From contig NZ_CP029189.1 of NCBI RefSeq assembly GCF_008642275.1, positions 3,698,501-3,762,500 of the forward strand: 64,000 nucleotides of DNA. Direction: 5' to 3'. Origin of the DNA: Streptomyces venezuelae. GTDB lineage: Bacteria; Actinomycetota; Actinomycetes; Streptomycetales; Streptomycetaceae. The translations under genes and the position numbers were made by a program. This document shows positions 1-8,791 of this stretch, piece by piece. Every line of letters starts with the position of its first letter. The first letter of the stretch is position 1. Below the pieces are notes generated by a model. The model did not search any database, was not told the DNA's origin, and saw only the letters and a list, made by a program, of their open reading frames with translations.

Positions 1-814
1 AGTCGGCCAGCCGTCGGGCCTGTTCGGCGACCACCGAGAGCGCGTCGTCGGCGTCCCCGCCGGACAGCAGAGCGGTGGTGACGGCCACCGAGCCGTCGAT
101 CCAGCGCTCGCGCTGGGTGGCGGCCTCGTACAGCCGGGCGTTGCCGATGGCGATGCCCGCCTCGGTGGCCAGTACCCGGACCATGTGGAGGTCGTAGTCG
201 CTGAACTCACCGCCGCCGTTCTTCTCGGCGAGGTAGAGATTGCCGAAGATCTCCCCCTGCACCCGGATCGGTACGCCGAGGAAGGACTTCATGGGCGGAT
301 GGTGCGGCGGGAACCCCGCCGAGCGCGTGTCCTTCGTCAGATCGGCGAGCCGCACCGTGTCGGAGTGCGAGATCAGCGCTCCGAGCAGGCCGCGTTTCCC
401 GTCGGGGCGGTGTCCGATCTGCCGGGCCTGAGCGGAGCCGATCCCGTGGGTGACGAAGTCCGAGAGCCCGCGGCCCTCCGTGTCGACGACGCCGATCGCC
501 GCGTACCGGGCGTCCGCGAGCTCGGCCGCGGTCTCGCAGATGCGGTCCAGCGTGGAATGCAGCTCCAGGCCGGTCCCGACCGACCTCATGGCCTCCAGCA
601 GTTGCGGTACACGGGCCGTGAGCTCGGTGGACAGGCCGTGCAGACTCCTGGTGGCCTGGGCGGCGGCGGCCGCCAGCGGGTCCGCAGCTCCTGCAGCGTC
701 CGCAGTTCCCGGCGTTCCCGGTGTTCCCGCTGTTCCCGGCAACGGACTCGGCAACGGATCCGGCGATGGACCCGGTGAGGGATCCGGCGATTCCTGCGGC
801 TGCTGCGCTGACAT
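1..814 (-). CDS. GAF-domain sensor protein, probably a sensor histidine kinase (C-terminus cut by window edge)
   Basis: I translated the minus strand from the ATG at 814; the frame stays open to base 1, giving about 271 residues of the N-terminal part. Residues 1-45 are rich in Pro, Ser and Gly (SPDPSPGPSPDPLPSP). A GAF domain follows, with the typical blocks ELHSTLDRICETAAELADARY, split here as an alpha-helical start, then GVVDTEGRGLSDFVTHGI, KSFLGVPIRVQGEIFGNLYL and TEAGIAIGNARLYE. This pattern matches the DevS/DosT-like GAF sensor kinases of actinobacteria, which sense haem ligands or redox state. The kinase part would lie to the left of the window, so the kinase call is inference. It lies 22 bases downstream of cydCD on the same strand, which fits a respiratory or redox sensing role and possible co-transcription. 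Confidence 0.75.
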   Translation of the reverse strand, partial: MSAQQPQESPDPSPGPSPDPLPSPLPGTAGTPGTPGTADAAGAADPLAAAAAQATRSLHGLSTELTARVPQLLEAMRSVGTGLELHSTLDRICETAAELADARYAAIGVVDTEGRGLSDFVTHGIGSAQARQIGHRPDGKRGLLGALISHSDTVRLADLTKDTRSAGFPPHHPPMKSFLGVPIRVQGEIFGNLYLAEKNGGGEFSDYDLHMVRVLATEAGIAIGNARLYEAATQRERWIDGSVAVTTALLSGGDADDALSVVAEQARRLAD

Positions 815-835
815 GGTCCCGAGCGTAGTTAGTCC

Positions 836-3800
836 CTATTGGCGGGGAAAGTTGGCCAAAGTTCCATCCGTTGCCCTTTCACGCTCCAGCAGCCGCCGCA
901 GCGGTCCTTCGACGGCGGCCAGCTCCGTGTACGGTCCGCGCTGCACGACCTCGCCGCGATCCAGCACGAGCACCTCGTCGACCGCCTCCAGGCCGGCCAG
1001 CCGGTGCGTGATCAGCACGGTGGTCCGGCCCTCCGTCACGGCCAGCAGGTCCGCCGTCAGGGCGTCCGCCGTGGCCAGGTCCAGATGCTCGGCCGGCTCG
1101 TCCAGAACCAGTACGGGGAAGTCCGCGAGCAGCGCCCGGGCCAGGGCCAGCCGCTGGCGCTGACCGCCCGAGATCCGCTCGCCGTGCTCGCCGACCAGCG
1201 TGTCCAGGCCGTCCGGGAGGCCGTCGGCCCACTCCAGCAACCGGGCTGCGGCAAGCGCCTGCCGCAGCTGCTCCTCGCTCGCCCCGGTCCGGGCCAGCCG
1301 AAGGTTTTCCCGTACCGAGCTGTCGAAGATGTGCGCGTCCTGGGCGCACAGGCCCACGAAGGCCCGTACGGCGTCGCCGTCGAGCGTGCGCGCGTCGCTC
1401 CCGCCCAGGTGGTACGTGCCGTCGGCCGGGTCCAGGAACCGGAGGAGGACCTGGGCCAGGGTGGTCTTGCCGGACCCCGAGGGACCCACGACGGCGATGC
1501 GGCGACCGGCCTCCAGGGTCAGGTCCACGTCCCGCAGGGCGGCCCGCTCCTGGCCGGGGTGGCGGGCGGTGAGCCCCGTGAGCCTCAGTGGGAACGGCGA
1601 GGCCGGAGCCTCGGCAGGCTGCTCCGGCTCGGCGACCGGGACCGGCGCGTCGATGACCTCGTAGACCCGCTCGGCGCTACGGCGCACCCGCTGGCGGTAC
1701 TGGACGGCGAGCGGGAGTCCGGTCACCGCCTCGAAGGCGGCCAGCGGTGTCAGGACAGCGACGGCCATGGCCACCCCGGACAGTCGCCCGTCGTGGACGG
1801 CGTTCGCGGCAACGGCCGCGGCGGCCACGACGGTGAGCCCACAGATCAGGGCCGACAGGCCCCCGCCCAGCCCGGCCGCGGCCGAACCTCGTGCGGCGAT
1901 GCGCGTCAGCAGACCGTCGCTCTCGCGCGTCCGGCCCTTGCGGTCCTCCAGCGCACCCGCCACGGTCAGCTCCGCGGTCCCGGTGAGCAGATCGGCCACC
2001 CGGGTGGCGAGTTCGCCCCGGGCGGGCGCCAGCCTTCGCTCCGCACCGCGGGCGACGGCGCCGCTGACCAGGGGCACCGCGACACCGGAGGCGAGCAGTC
2101 CGGCGGCGAGTACGGCTCCGGCCTCGGGCAGCAGCCACGCGGTGAAGGCGACCGAGCCCGTTCCGACGAGCACGGCCGTACCGACCGGAAGCAGCCAGCG
2201 CAGCCAGTAGTCCTGCAGTGCGTCGGCATCGGCCACCAGCCGGGCCAGCAGGTCCCCACGCCGGTGCTGGCGCAGCCCGGCGGGCGCGATGCGCTCCAGT
2301 CGGCGGTAGACGGAGACCCGCAGGTCGGCGAGCATCCGCAGCACGGCGTCGTGCGAGACGAGCCGCTCGGCGTACCGGAAGACGGCACGGCCCATTCCGA
2401 AGGCCCGGGTGGCCGTGACGGCCACCATCAGGTAGAGCACAGGTGGTTGTTCGGAGGCCCGAGAGATCAGCCAGCCCGACACCGCCAACAGGCCGACGCT
2501 GCATCCGACGGCCAGTGCCCCGAGCAACAGCCCGAGCCTGAAACGGCCTTGCCACGCCTTGGCGACCGCCCGCACCCGGCGCAGCGGATCATCGGCCGCG
2601 CCCGAACCGACCGGGTCCGAACCGACCGCGCCCGAACCGACTGAGTCCGGGCCGACCGAGTCCGGGCCGTCGCCGGTCCCCGTCCGGTCGCGCACCGCAC
2701 CGAGGATCCACTCCCCGGAATCCGGGACGTGCTCGCCCCGTGCACCGGCGGCACCGGAGGACAGCAGCTCGGCTCCGACCGGGAAAGCGGCACCGCGGGG
2801 GAGCGCGCCGGCGGCGAGAGGGCCCTCGGGCCCGTCTCCTGCCGCCATCTCCACCACCCGGTCGGCGACCGCGAGCAGTGCCGGCCGGTGCACGACCAGC
2901 AGCACGGTCCGCCCCGCGGACAGGCGCCGGACCGCGTCCACGATCGCCGCCTCCGTCTCGCCGTCCAGCGCCGCCGTCGGCTCGTCCAGCAGCAGCACGG
3001 GCCGGTCCGCCAGGAACGCGCGCGCCAGGGCCAGCCGCTGCCGCTGACCGGCGGACAGGCCCACGCCGCCCTCACCCAGCGGGGTCTCCACCCCACGCGG
3101 CAGCGCGGTCACGAACTCCCAGGCACCGGCGTTCTTCAGTGCCTCGGCCACATCGGCGTCGGAAGCCTCCGCGCGGGCCAGCCGTACGTTTTCGGCGATC
3201 GTCCCCGCGAACAGGTGCGGCCGCTGCGGTACCCAGGCGATCTGCTGCCTCCACTGCGCCGGCGACAGCTCGGCCAGGTCCACGCCCGCGACACGGACCC
3301 GCCCGGCAGTGGGCGTCACGAATCCCAGCAGGACCTGGAGCAACGTGGACTTCCCCGCCCCGCTCGGCCCCGTGAGGGCCACGCACTCCCCCGGGCCGAC
3401 CGTGAGCGAGACCGGCCGGGGCGAATCCTCGCCGCGGCCCTCGTAGCGGACGGCGATCCCCTCGATCTCGATCCGCAGGGGAGCGCCGTGCGGCAGCCCG
3501 GCCGTGCCGGCCGGACCGGTGTCAGGGGTTTCCAGAACCTCGAAGATCTCCTCGGCGGCGGCCAGCCCCTCGGCGGCCGCGTGGTACTGGGCCCCCACCT
3601 GCCGCAGCGGCAGGTACGCCTCCGGCGCCAGGATCAGGATGACCAGTCCGGTGTAGAGGTCCAGTTCGCCGTGGACCAGCCGCATGCCGACGGTCACGGC
3701 CACCAGGGCCACCGACAGCGTCGCCAGCAGCTCCAGGGCAAAGGACGAGAGGAAGGCGATGCGCAACGTCCGCATCGTCGCGCGCCGGTAGTCATCGGTG

Positions 3801-4477
3801 ATCTTGCGGATCGACTCGGCCTGCGCCTTGGCACGGCCGAAGACCTTCAGGGTGGGAAGCCCGGCCACCACGTCGAGGAAGTGCCCGGAGAGCCGGGACA
3901 GCAGCCGCCACTGGCGGTCCATCCGGGACTGCGTGGCCATGCCGATGAGAACCATGAACACGGGAATCAGGGGCAGCGTCACCACGATGATGGCGGCCGA
4001 CACCCAGTCCTCGGTGACGATCCGGGCCAGCACGGCCACCGGCACGACCACCGCGAGCCCCAGCTGGGGGAGGTAGCGGGAGAAGTAGTCGTCGAGCGCG
4101 TCCACGCCCCGGGTGGCCAGTGACACCAGCGCTCCGGTCCGCTGCCCGGCCGGGCGGCCGGGCCCGAGTTCCGCCGCCCGGTCCAGCAGCCTGCCCCGCA
4201 GCTCCGACTTGACGGCCGCGCCCGCACGGTGCGCGGCCAGCTCCGTGAGCCAGGCGATCAGCCCGCGCCCGAGCGCCACCGCAGCGAGCAGCAGCAGTGG
4301 GGTCCGGAGCGCCTGGCCGTCGAGCCCCCGCTCGAACGCTCCGACCACGATCTCGGCGATCAGCATCGCCTGACCGACGACCAGCCCTGCACCGGCAAGG
4401 CCCAGGGCCACCACCGCCCCCAGAAAGAGGCGCGTGGAGCGGGCGTACCGGAGCAGGCGCGGGTCGATCGGTTTCAC
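836..4477 (-). CDS. cydCD: Fused CydD-CydC ABC transporter (thiol exporter for cytochrome bd assembly)
   Basis: Two complete ABC exporter halves lie in one chain of about 1213 residues. The first half has six membrane segments, Walker A GPSGAGKST near residue 370, signature LSAGQRQRL near 475 and Walker B VLLLDEPTAALD. The second half repeats this, with GPSGSGKTT near 1000, SGGQRQRLALARAL near 1105 and VLVLDEP. In E. coli CydD and CydC are separate and export cysteine and glutathione to the outer face for cytochrome bd maturation; the fusion is usual in actinobacteria. Start choice: an ATG at 4486 gives MFHVKPIDPRLL, but it directly abuts the GAGGGG ribosome binding site (4492-4487), whereas GTG at 4477 sits nine bases after it and gives a family-like VKPIDPRLL start. 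I prefer 4477. The gene follows cydAB and is probably in the same operon. A Ser/Gly/Val repeat links the halves. Confidence 0.93.
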   Translation of the reverse strand: MKPIDPRLLRYARSTRLFLGAVVALGLAGAGLVVGQAMLIAEIVVGAFERGLDGQALRTPLLLLAAVALGRGLIAWLTELAAHRAGAAVKSELRGRLLDRAAELGPGRPAGQRTGALVSLATRGVDALDDYFSRYLPQLGLAVVVPVAVLARIVTEDWVSAAIIVVTLPLIPVFMVLIGMATQSRMDRQWRLLSRLSGHFLDVVAGLPTLKVFGRAKAQAESIRKITDDYRRATMRTLRIAFLSSFALELLATLSVALVAVTVGMRLVHGELDLYTGLVILILAPEAYLPLRQVGAQYHAAAEGLAAAEEIFEVLETPDTGPAGTAGLPHGAPLRIEIEGIAVRYEGRGEDSPRPVSLTVGPGECVALTGPSGAGKSTLLQVLLGFVTPTAGRVRVAGVDLAELSPAQWRQQIAWVPQRPHLFAGTIAENVRLARAEASDADVAEALKNAGAWEFVTALPRGVETPLGEGGVGLSAGQRQRLALARAFLADRPVLLLDEPTAALDGETEAAIVDAVRRLSAGRTVLLVVHRPALLAVADRVVEMAAGDGPEGPLAAGALPRGAAFPVGAELLSSGAAGARGEHVPDSGEWILGAVRDRTGTGDGPDSVGPDSVGSGAVGSDPVGSGAADDPLRRVRAVAKAWQGRFRLGLLLGALAVGCSVGLLAVSGWLISRASEQPPVLYLMVAVTATRAFGMGRAVFRYAERLVSHDAVLRMLADLRVSVYRRLERIAPAGLRQHRRGDLLARLVADADALQDYWLRWLLPVGTAVLVGTGSVAFTAWLLPEAGAVLAAGLLASGVAVPLVSGAVARGAERRLAPARGELATRVADLLTGTAELTVAGALEDRKGRTRESDGLLTRIAARGSAAAGLGGGLSALICGLTVVAAAAVAANAVHDGRLSGVAMAVAVLTPLAAFEAVTGLPLAVQYRQRVRRSAERVYEVIDAPVPVAEPEQPAEAPASPFPLRLTGLTARHPGQERAALRDVDLTLEAGRRIAVVGPSGSGKTTLAQVLLRFLDPADGTYHLGGSDARTLDGDAVRAFVGLCAQDAHIFDSSVRENLRLARTGASEEQLRQALAAARLLEWADGLPDGLDTLVGEHGERISGGQRQRLALARALLADFPVLVLDEPAEHLDLATADALTADLLAVTEGRTTVLITHRLAGLEAVDEVLVLDRGEVVQRGPYTELAAVEGPLRRLLERERATDGTLANFPRQ
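2599..2670 (-). repeat. Period-15 tandem repeat in the cydCD inter-domain linker
   Basis: Four and a half direct copies of a 15-base unit (plus-strand form cgcccgaaccgaccg, later copies agtccgggccgaccg) encode repeated VGxDS/VGSGA pentapeptides between the CydD-like ATPase and the CydC-like membrane domain. The unit is a multiple of three, so copy number can change without a frameshift. It is probably a flexible linker. Confidence 0.8.
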
Positions 4478-4484
4478 GTGAAAC
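4471..4484. other. parS: parS centromere site
   Basis: Perfect 14-bp palindrome GTTTCACGTGAAAC, the Streptomyces ParB binding site. It covers the 5' end of cydCD, between the ribosome binding site and the preferred GTG start. Confidence 0.95.
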
Positions 4485-4536
4485 ATCCCCTCGGGGAGGT
4501 CGTCAGCCGGACGGGCGGGTCATACGTCGCGAGGAT

Positions 4537-5538
4537 TCAGTGCACATCGACGATGTGCTGGGTCCCGATCCGCTTGCGGAACACCCAGTACGTCCAGCCC
4601 TGGTAGAGCAGGACGAGCGGGGTGGCCACCGCCGCACACCAGGTCATGATCTTCAAGGTGTACGCGCTGGACGAGGAGTTGGTGACCGTGAGGTTCCACG
4701 CCTCGTTCAGCGAGGACGGCATGACGTTCGGGAAGAGCGTGAGGAAGAGCATCGCGACGGCCGCCGCGATGGTGACCCCGGACAGGGCGAACGACCATCC
4801 CTCGCGGCCGGCCAGGTTGAATCCCAGGGCCCCTACCAGTGCCAGCACCGCGACGATCATCGCGATCAGGCTCTTTCCGTCACCCTGTGAGACCTGGGTC
4901 CAGAGCAGGAAGACCAGGGCCAGCACAGCGGTGGCCGCGCCCAGCCGGGTCGCCAGCTTCCGCGAACGGTCCCGGATGTCTCCGACGGTCTTGAGCGAGG
5001 TGAAGACCGCGCCGTGGAACGTGAACAGGGTGAGGGTGACCAGTCCGCCGAGGATCGAGTAGACGTTCAGCAGGTCCAGGAGACTGCCGACGTACTCCTT
5101 GTTCTCGTCGATCTTGACGCCGCGCACGATGTTGGCGAAGGCGACGCCCCACAGGAACGCGGGGATCAGCGAGGTCCAGAAGATCGCGTGTTCCCAGTTG
5201 GTCTGCCACCGGTCCTCTGGGCGCTTGTGCCGGTACTCGAAGGCGACGCCGCGGATGATGAGGCAGATCAGGATGAGCAGCAGTGGCAGGTAGAAGCCCG
5301 AGAAGAGGGTCGCGTACCAGTCGGGGAAAGCGGCGAAGGTGGCACCGCCCGCGGTGAGCAGCCAGACCTCGTTCCCGTCCCACACGGGCCCGATCGTGTT
5401 GATCAGGACCCTCTTCTCAGTGCGGTCACGGGCGAGCAGCTTGGTCAGGACACCGACCCCGAAGTCGAAGCCCTCCAGGAAGAAGTAGCCGGTCCACAGG
5501 ACGGCGATGAGTACGAACCAGACATCGTGGAGTTGCAT
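4537..5538 (-). CDS. cydB: Cytochrome bd ubiquinol/menaquinol oxidase subunit II
   Basis: 333 residues, highly hydrophobic, with the family's eight to nine membrane segments. The N-terminus MQLHDVWFVLIAVLWTGYF and the motif GFDFGVG are hallmarks of CydB, and NEVWLLTAGGATFAAFP is the conserved second block. CydB is the structural partner of CydA in the high-affinity, non-proton-pumping terminal oxidase that works at low oxygen. The ATG at 5538 has an AGAGGAG ribosome binding site. It lies 18 bases after cydA, so it is co-transcribed with it, and cydCD follows 60 bases later. Regulation is probably through the Rex-type site upstream of cydA. Confidence 0.97.
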   Translation of the reverse strand: MQLHDVWFVLIAVLWTGYFFLEGFDFGVGVLTKLLARDRTEKRVLINTIGPVWDGNEVWLLTAGGATFAAFPDWYATLFSGFYLPLLLILICLIIRGVAFEYRHKRPEDRWQTNWEHAIFWTSLIPAFLWGVAFANIVRGVKIDENKEYVGSLLDLLNVYSILGGLVTLTLFTFHGAVFTSLKTVGDIRDRSRKLATRLGAATAVLALVFLLWTQVSQGDGKSLIAMIVAVLALVGALGFNLAGREGWSFALSGVTIAAAVAMLFLTLFPNVMPSSLNEAWNLTVTNSSSSAYTLKIMTWCAAVATPLVLLYQGWTYWVFRKRIGTQHIVDVH

Positions 5539-5556
5539 GGTGGGCGCTCCTCTGCC

Positions 5557-7062
5557 TCAGTACGAGAAGGCCATCGGCCGGTCGGGGTTCTTGTCGTCCC
5601 CGCCGATCCTGGTGGGCGGGTTGAGGTCTGCCTCGGTCAGTTCGGGCGGACCGGCCTTGACGTACTTGACCATGAGCCTGACCTCGATCACGGCCAGCAC
5701 GGCGTACAGCAGCGTGAAGCCGATCATCGAGGTGAGCACCTCGGCCTGGGACACGTTCGGCGAGACAGCGTCCCTGGTGCGCAGGACGCCGTAGACCACC
5801 CAGGGCTGGCGGCCCATCTCGGTGAAGATCCAGCCCCAGGAGTTGGCGATGAGCGGGAAGCCCATCGTCCAGAGCGCGACGATCCAGTACAGGTTGGCGA
5901 ACTTCGGGCTCAGCGGCTTCTTGAAGAGCACCAGGTGGGGGACCTCGTCCTCCCCGGTACGCAGGCCCGGCGGCAGCAGGAACTTCCTGCGGGTCAGCCA
6001 CATGCCCAGCACCCCGATGCCGAGAGAGGCCATGCCGAAGCCGATCATCCAGCGGAAGCCCCAGTAGGCGACGGGGATGTTGGGCCGGTAGTCGCCGGGG
6101 CCGTACTTCTCCTGCTCCGCCTTGTTGACGTCGTTGATGCCCGGGACGAAGGAGGTGAAGTCGTCGTTGGCCAGGAAGGACAGCAGGCCGGGGATCTCTA
6201 TCGCCACCTTGTTGTGGCCCTTGTCGACGTCCCCGTAGGCGAAGACGGAGAAGGGCGCGGGCGCCTCGCCGTCCCAGAGCGCCTCCGCGGCGGCCATCTT
6301 CATGGGCTGCTGCTTGTACATCACCTTGCCGAGCAGGTCACCGCTGATCGCCGTGCCCATACCGGCGATGATCATGACGACCAGGCCGAGGCGCAGCGAA
6401 CTCCGCATCACGGGGACGTGCTTCTTGCGCGCCAGGTGGAAGGCGGATATCCCCGCCATGAACGCGCCACCGACGAGGAAGGCGGCCGTGATGGTGTGGA
6501 AGAACTGGGTGAGCGCGGTGTTCTGGGTCAGCACGAGCCAGAAGTCCGTGAGCTCGGCCCGGCCCCGCTCCTCGTTGATGCGGTACCCGACCGGGTGCTG
6601 CATCCAGGAATTGGCCGCCAGGATGAAGTACGCGGACAGGACGGTGCCCATGGACACCATCCAGATGCACGCCAGGTGGATCTTCTTCGGCAGCTTGTCC
6701 CAGCCGAAGATCCACAGACCGATGAAGGTCGACTCGAAGAAGAAGGCGATCAGCGCCTCGAAGGCCAGGGGAGCCCCGAAGATGTCGCCGACGAATCGCG
6801 AATAGTCGGACCAGTTCATGCCGAACTGGAACTCCTGGACGATGCCGGTGACGACACCCATCGCGATATTGATCAAGAAGAGCTTTCCCCAGAACTTCGT
6901 GGCTCTGAGGTACTTCTCCTTCTCGGTACGCACCCATGCCGTCTGCAAGCCCGCCGTCAGGGCGGCGAGCGAGATCGTCAGGGGCACGAAGAGGAAGTGG
7001 TAGACGGTCGTAATGCCGAACTGCCATCGCGCCAATGTCTCCGGCGCCAAAGCTAGGTCCAC
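5557..7062 (-). CDS. cydA: Cytochrome bd ubiquinol/menaquinol oxidase subunit I
   Basis: 501 residues. CydA carries haems b558, b595 and d and the quinol site. The N-terminal block WQFGITTVYHFLFVPL contains the conserved high-spin haem ligand (here H22). The quinol loop region and GRQPWVVYGVLRTRDAVS near residue 410 are typical of the family, as is the length. Nine membrane segments are expected. The GTG at 7062 has the ribosome binding site AGGAGAA at good spacing. It is first gene of the cydA-cydB-cydCD operon. A Rex-type operator lies about 85 bases upstream, so expression is expected to rise when NADH/NAD+ is high (low oxygen), as known for Streptomyces Rex. Confidence 0.97.
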   Translation of the reverse strand: MDLALAPETLARWQFGITTVYHFLFVPLTISLAALTAGLQTAWVRTEKEKYLRATKFWGKLFLINIAMGVVTGIVQEFQFGMNWSDYSRFVGDIFGAPLAFEALIAFFFESTFIGLWIFGWDKLPKKIHLACIWMVSMGTVLSAYFILAANSWMQHPVGYRINEERGRAELTDFWLVLTQNTALTQFFHTITAAFLVGGAFMAGISAFHLARKKHVPVMRSSLRLGLVVMIIAGMGTAISGDLLGKVMYKQQPMKMAAAEALWDGEAPAPFSVFAYGDVDKGHNKVAIEIPGLLSFLANDDFTSFVPGINDVNKAEQEKYGPGDYRPNIPVAYWGFRWMIGFGMASLGIGVLGMWLTRRKFLLPPGLRTGEDEVPHLVLFKKPLSPKFANLYWIVALWTMGFPLIANSWGWIFTEMGRQPWVVYGVLRTRDAVSPNVSQAEVLTSMIGFTLLYAVLAVIEVRLMVKYVKAGPPELTEADLNPPTRIGGDDKNPDRPMAFSY

Positions 7063-7146
7063 GTCGTCTTCTCCTTGTCGTCGCCGTGGTCACAGCCGCA
7101 GTCTGCCTGGCGGGTTCCTTCCATACCGGGAGGAAGCAGGACACGC

Positions 7147-7164
7147 TTGTGAACGCGTTCACAT
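7147..7164. promoter_or_regulatory. Rex operator upstream of cydA
   Basis: TTGTGAACGCGTTCACAT has a perfect 16-bp core TGTGAACGCGTTCACA and matches the Rex consensus TTGTGAAnnnnTTCACAA at all but the last base. A further TTCACAA half-site follows at 7164-7170, so two overlapping registers can be drawn. Rex is the NADH/NAD+ sensing repressor known to control cydABCD in Streptomyces. Assignment is by motif and gene context. Confidence 0.85.
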
Positions 7165-7227
7165 TCACAAGCATTATGTCGTACCACTCTCGGCCACCTT
7201 CGAGCGGGGTACCCCTCTAGCCAATCG

Positions 7228-7246
7228 ATTCAACAGATTGTTGAAT
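7228..7246. promoter_or_regulatory. Perfect inverted repeat, candidate operator
   Basis: ATTCAACAgatTGTTGAAT: two 8-base arms around 3 bases, AT-rich in a GC-rich context, reaching the first possible ATG of the cyclophilin-like gene. It resembles operators of dimeric winged-helix repressors such as GntR types. The regulator is not identified. Confidence 0.5.
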
Positions 7247-7253
7247 GCGGCTC

Positions 7254-7622
7254 ATGCAGATACGAATCTCCTGGCCCGCGGGCCAGCTCACCGCAACCCT
7301 CGACGAGACCCCGACCAGCAAGGCGCTGGCCGAGGCCCTTCCGATTTCCGCCTCCGCCCACACCTGGGGCGAGGAGGTCTACTTCGACACCGGGGTCTGC
7401 GTCGCTCTGGAGCACGACGCCCGGCAGGTCGTCGAGCCCGGCACGGTCGCGTTCTGGACCGAGGGCGACGCTCTCGCCCTGCCCTACGGCCCCACGCCCA
7501 TCTCACGCGGAGGCGAGAGCCGCCTCGCGAGCCCGTGCAACGTGCTCGGCTCCTTCGACGGCGACCCCCGCCTGCTGTCCACCGTCCGCGACGGCGACCC
7601 CGTCCGCGTGGAACTCGCCTGA
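7254..7622 (+). CDS. Cyclophilin-like fold protein (DUF369/TM1367-type)
   Basis: 122 residues from the second ATG (MQIRISWPAG); an upstream ATG at 7245 in the same frame adds three residues and lies in an inverted repeat. The chain shows the cyclophilin-like barrel pattern of the DUF369 family: TATLDETPTSKALAEALPI, HTWGEEVYFD, PGTVAFWTEGDALALPYGPTP and a C-terminal DPVRVELA strand. No enzymatic role is established; proline isomerase activity should not be assumed. It stands alone between the divergent cyd operon and convergent hisC. Family call is fairly secure, function is unknown. Confidence 0.8.
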   Translation: MQIRISWPAGQLTATLDETPTSKALAEALPISASAHTWGEEVYFDTGVCVALEHDARQVVEPGTVAFWTEGDALALPYGPTPISRGGESRLASPCNVLGSFDGDPRLLSTVRDGDPVRVELA

Positions 7623-7711
7623 CGCCCGCCCGAGGTCCGAGGCCCGAGGCCGTCACCGCCTCCGGCGCCCCACGGGCCGCCGGTCCCTGTACGACCGGGG
7701 CCCGGTGACGC

Positions 7712-8791
7712 TCAGAGCTCCTTGAAGAACGCCTCGGCCGTGTGCAGGAAGAGGTCATTCGCCTCGGTCTCACCGATCGTGACCCGCAGGCCCTCGCCCG
7801 CGAAGGGCCGGACCACCACACCGGCCTTGTCGCAGGCCTCCGCGAACTCGGCGGTCCGCTCCCCCAGCCGCAGCCACACGAAGTTCGCCTGCGTGTCCGG
7901 TGCGGTCCAGCCCTGGGCGACCAGCGTCTCGTGCACCCGCGTGCGCTCGCTCACCAGCGCCCCGACGCGGCCCATCAGCTCGTCCTCGGCGCGCAGCGAG
8001 GCCACCGCCGCGTCCTGCGCGAGCTGGCTCACACCGAAGGGCACCGCCGTCTTGCGCAGCGCCGCCGCCACCGGCTCGTGCGCCACCGCGAAACCGACCC
8101 GCAGGCCGGCCAGCCCGTACGCCTTGGAGAACGTACGCAGCACGGCGACGTTCGGGCGGTCGCGGTAGAGCTCGATGCCGTCCGGTACGTCCGCGTCGCG
8201 CACGAACTCGCGGTACGCCTCGTCCAGGACCACCAGGACGTCCGAGGGCACCTGGTCCAGGAAGCGCTCCAGCTCGGCGCGGCGCACGGCCGTACCGGTG
8301 GGGTTGTTCGGGTTGCAGACGAAGATCAGGCGCGTCCGGTCGGTGATCGCCGCGGCCATCGCGTCCAGGTCGTGCACATCGCCGTCGGTCAGCGGGACCT
8401 GCACCGAGGTGGCGCCCGAGATCTGCGTGAGGATCGGGTACGCCTCGAAGGAGCGCCAGGCGTAGATCACCTCGTCGCCCGGGCCGGCGGCCGACTGGAT
8501 CAGCGACTGGGCCACTCCGACCGAGCCGGTGCCCGTGGCGATGTGCTCGACCGGCACGCCGAAGCGCTCGGCGAGCTCGTTCACGAGACCGGTGCAGGCC
8601 ATGTCGGGGTACCGGTTGAAGTTCCCGGCGGCAGCGACCGCGGTCTCCAGCACGCCGGACAGCGGCGGGTACGGGTTCTCGTTCGAGGACAGCTTGTACG
8701 CGACAGGCCCTCCCGCGGCAGCCGGCTTGCCGGGCTTGTATGTCGGAATGCCGTCCAGCTCGGCGCGCAGCTTCGGGCTCTTCTCGCTCAC
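7712..8791 (-). CDS. hisC: Histidinol-phosphate aminotransferase (class II fold-type I)
   Basis: 359 residues, the normal length for HisC. It converts imidazole-acetol phosphate and glutamate to histidinol phosphate using PLP. Visible blocks: [10 protein letters not shown] near the N-terminus, [21 protein letters not shown] and [16 protein letters not shown] with the PLP lysine, and a C-terminal [15 protein letters not shown]. Streptomyces often carry a second hisC outside the his operon, and this copy has no his genes beside it. A role in phenylalanine or another aromatic transamination is also possible, since HisC-like paralogues do this. Start ATG gives [12 protein letters not shown] with a GGAGGA ribosome binding site. 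Confidence 0.9.
   Translation of the reverse strand: MSEKSPKLRAELDGIPTYKPGKPAAAGGPVAYKLSSNENPYPPLSGVLETAVAAAGNFNRYPDMACTGLVNELAERFGVPVEHIATGTGSVGVAQSLIQSAAGPGDEVIYAWRSFEAYPILTQISGATSVQVPLTDGDVHDLDAMAAAITDRTRLIFVCNPNNPTGTAVRRAELERFLDQVPSDVLVVLDEAYREFVRDADVPDGIELYRDRPNVAVLRTFSKAYGLAGLRVGFAVAHEPVAAALRKTAVPFGVSQLAQDAAVASLRAEDELMGRVGALVSERTRVHETLVAQGWTAPDTQANFVWLRLGERTAEFAEACDKAGVVVRPFAGEGLRVTIGETEANDLFLHTAEAFFKEL

Noticed and set aside
5014..7056. Plus-strand 680-residue frame opposite cydAB
   Set aside because: Acidic and Gln/His-rich low-complexity shadow typical of the strand opposite high-GC coding DNA.
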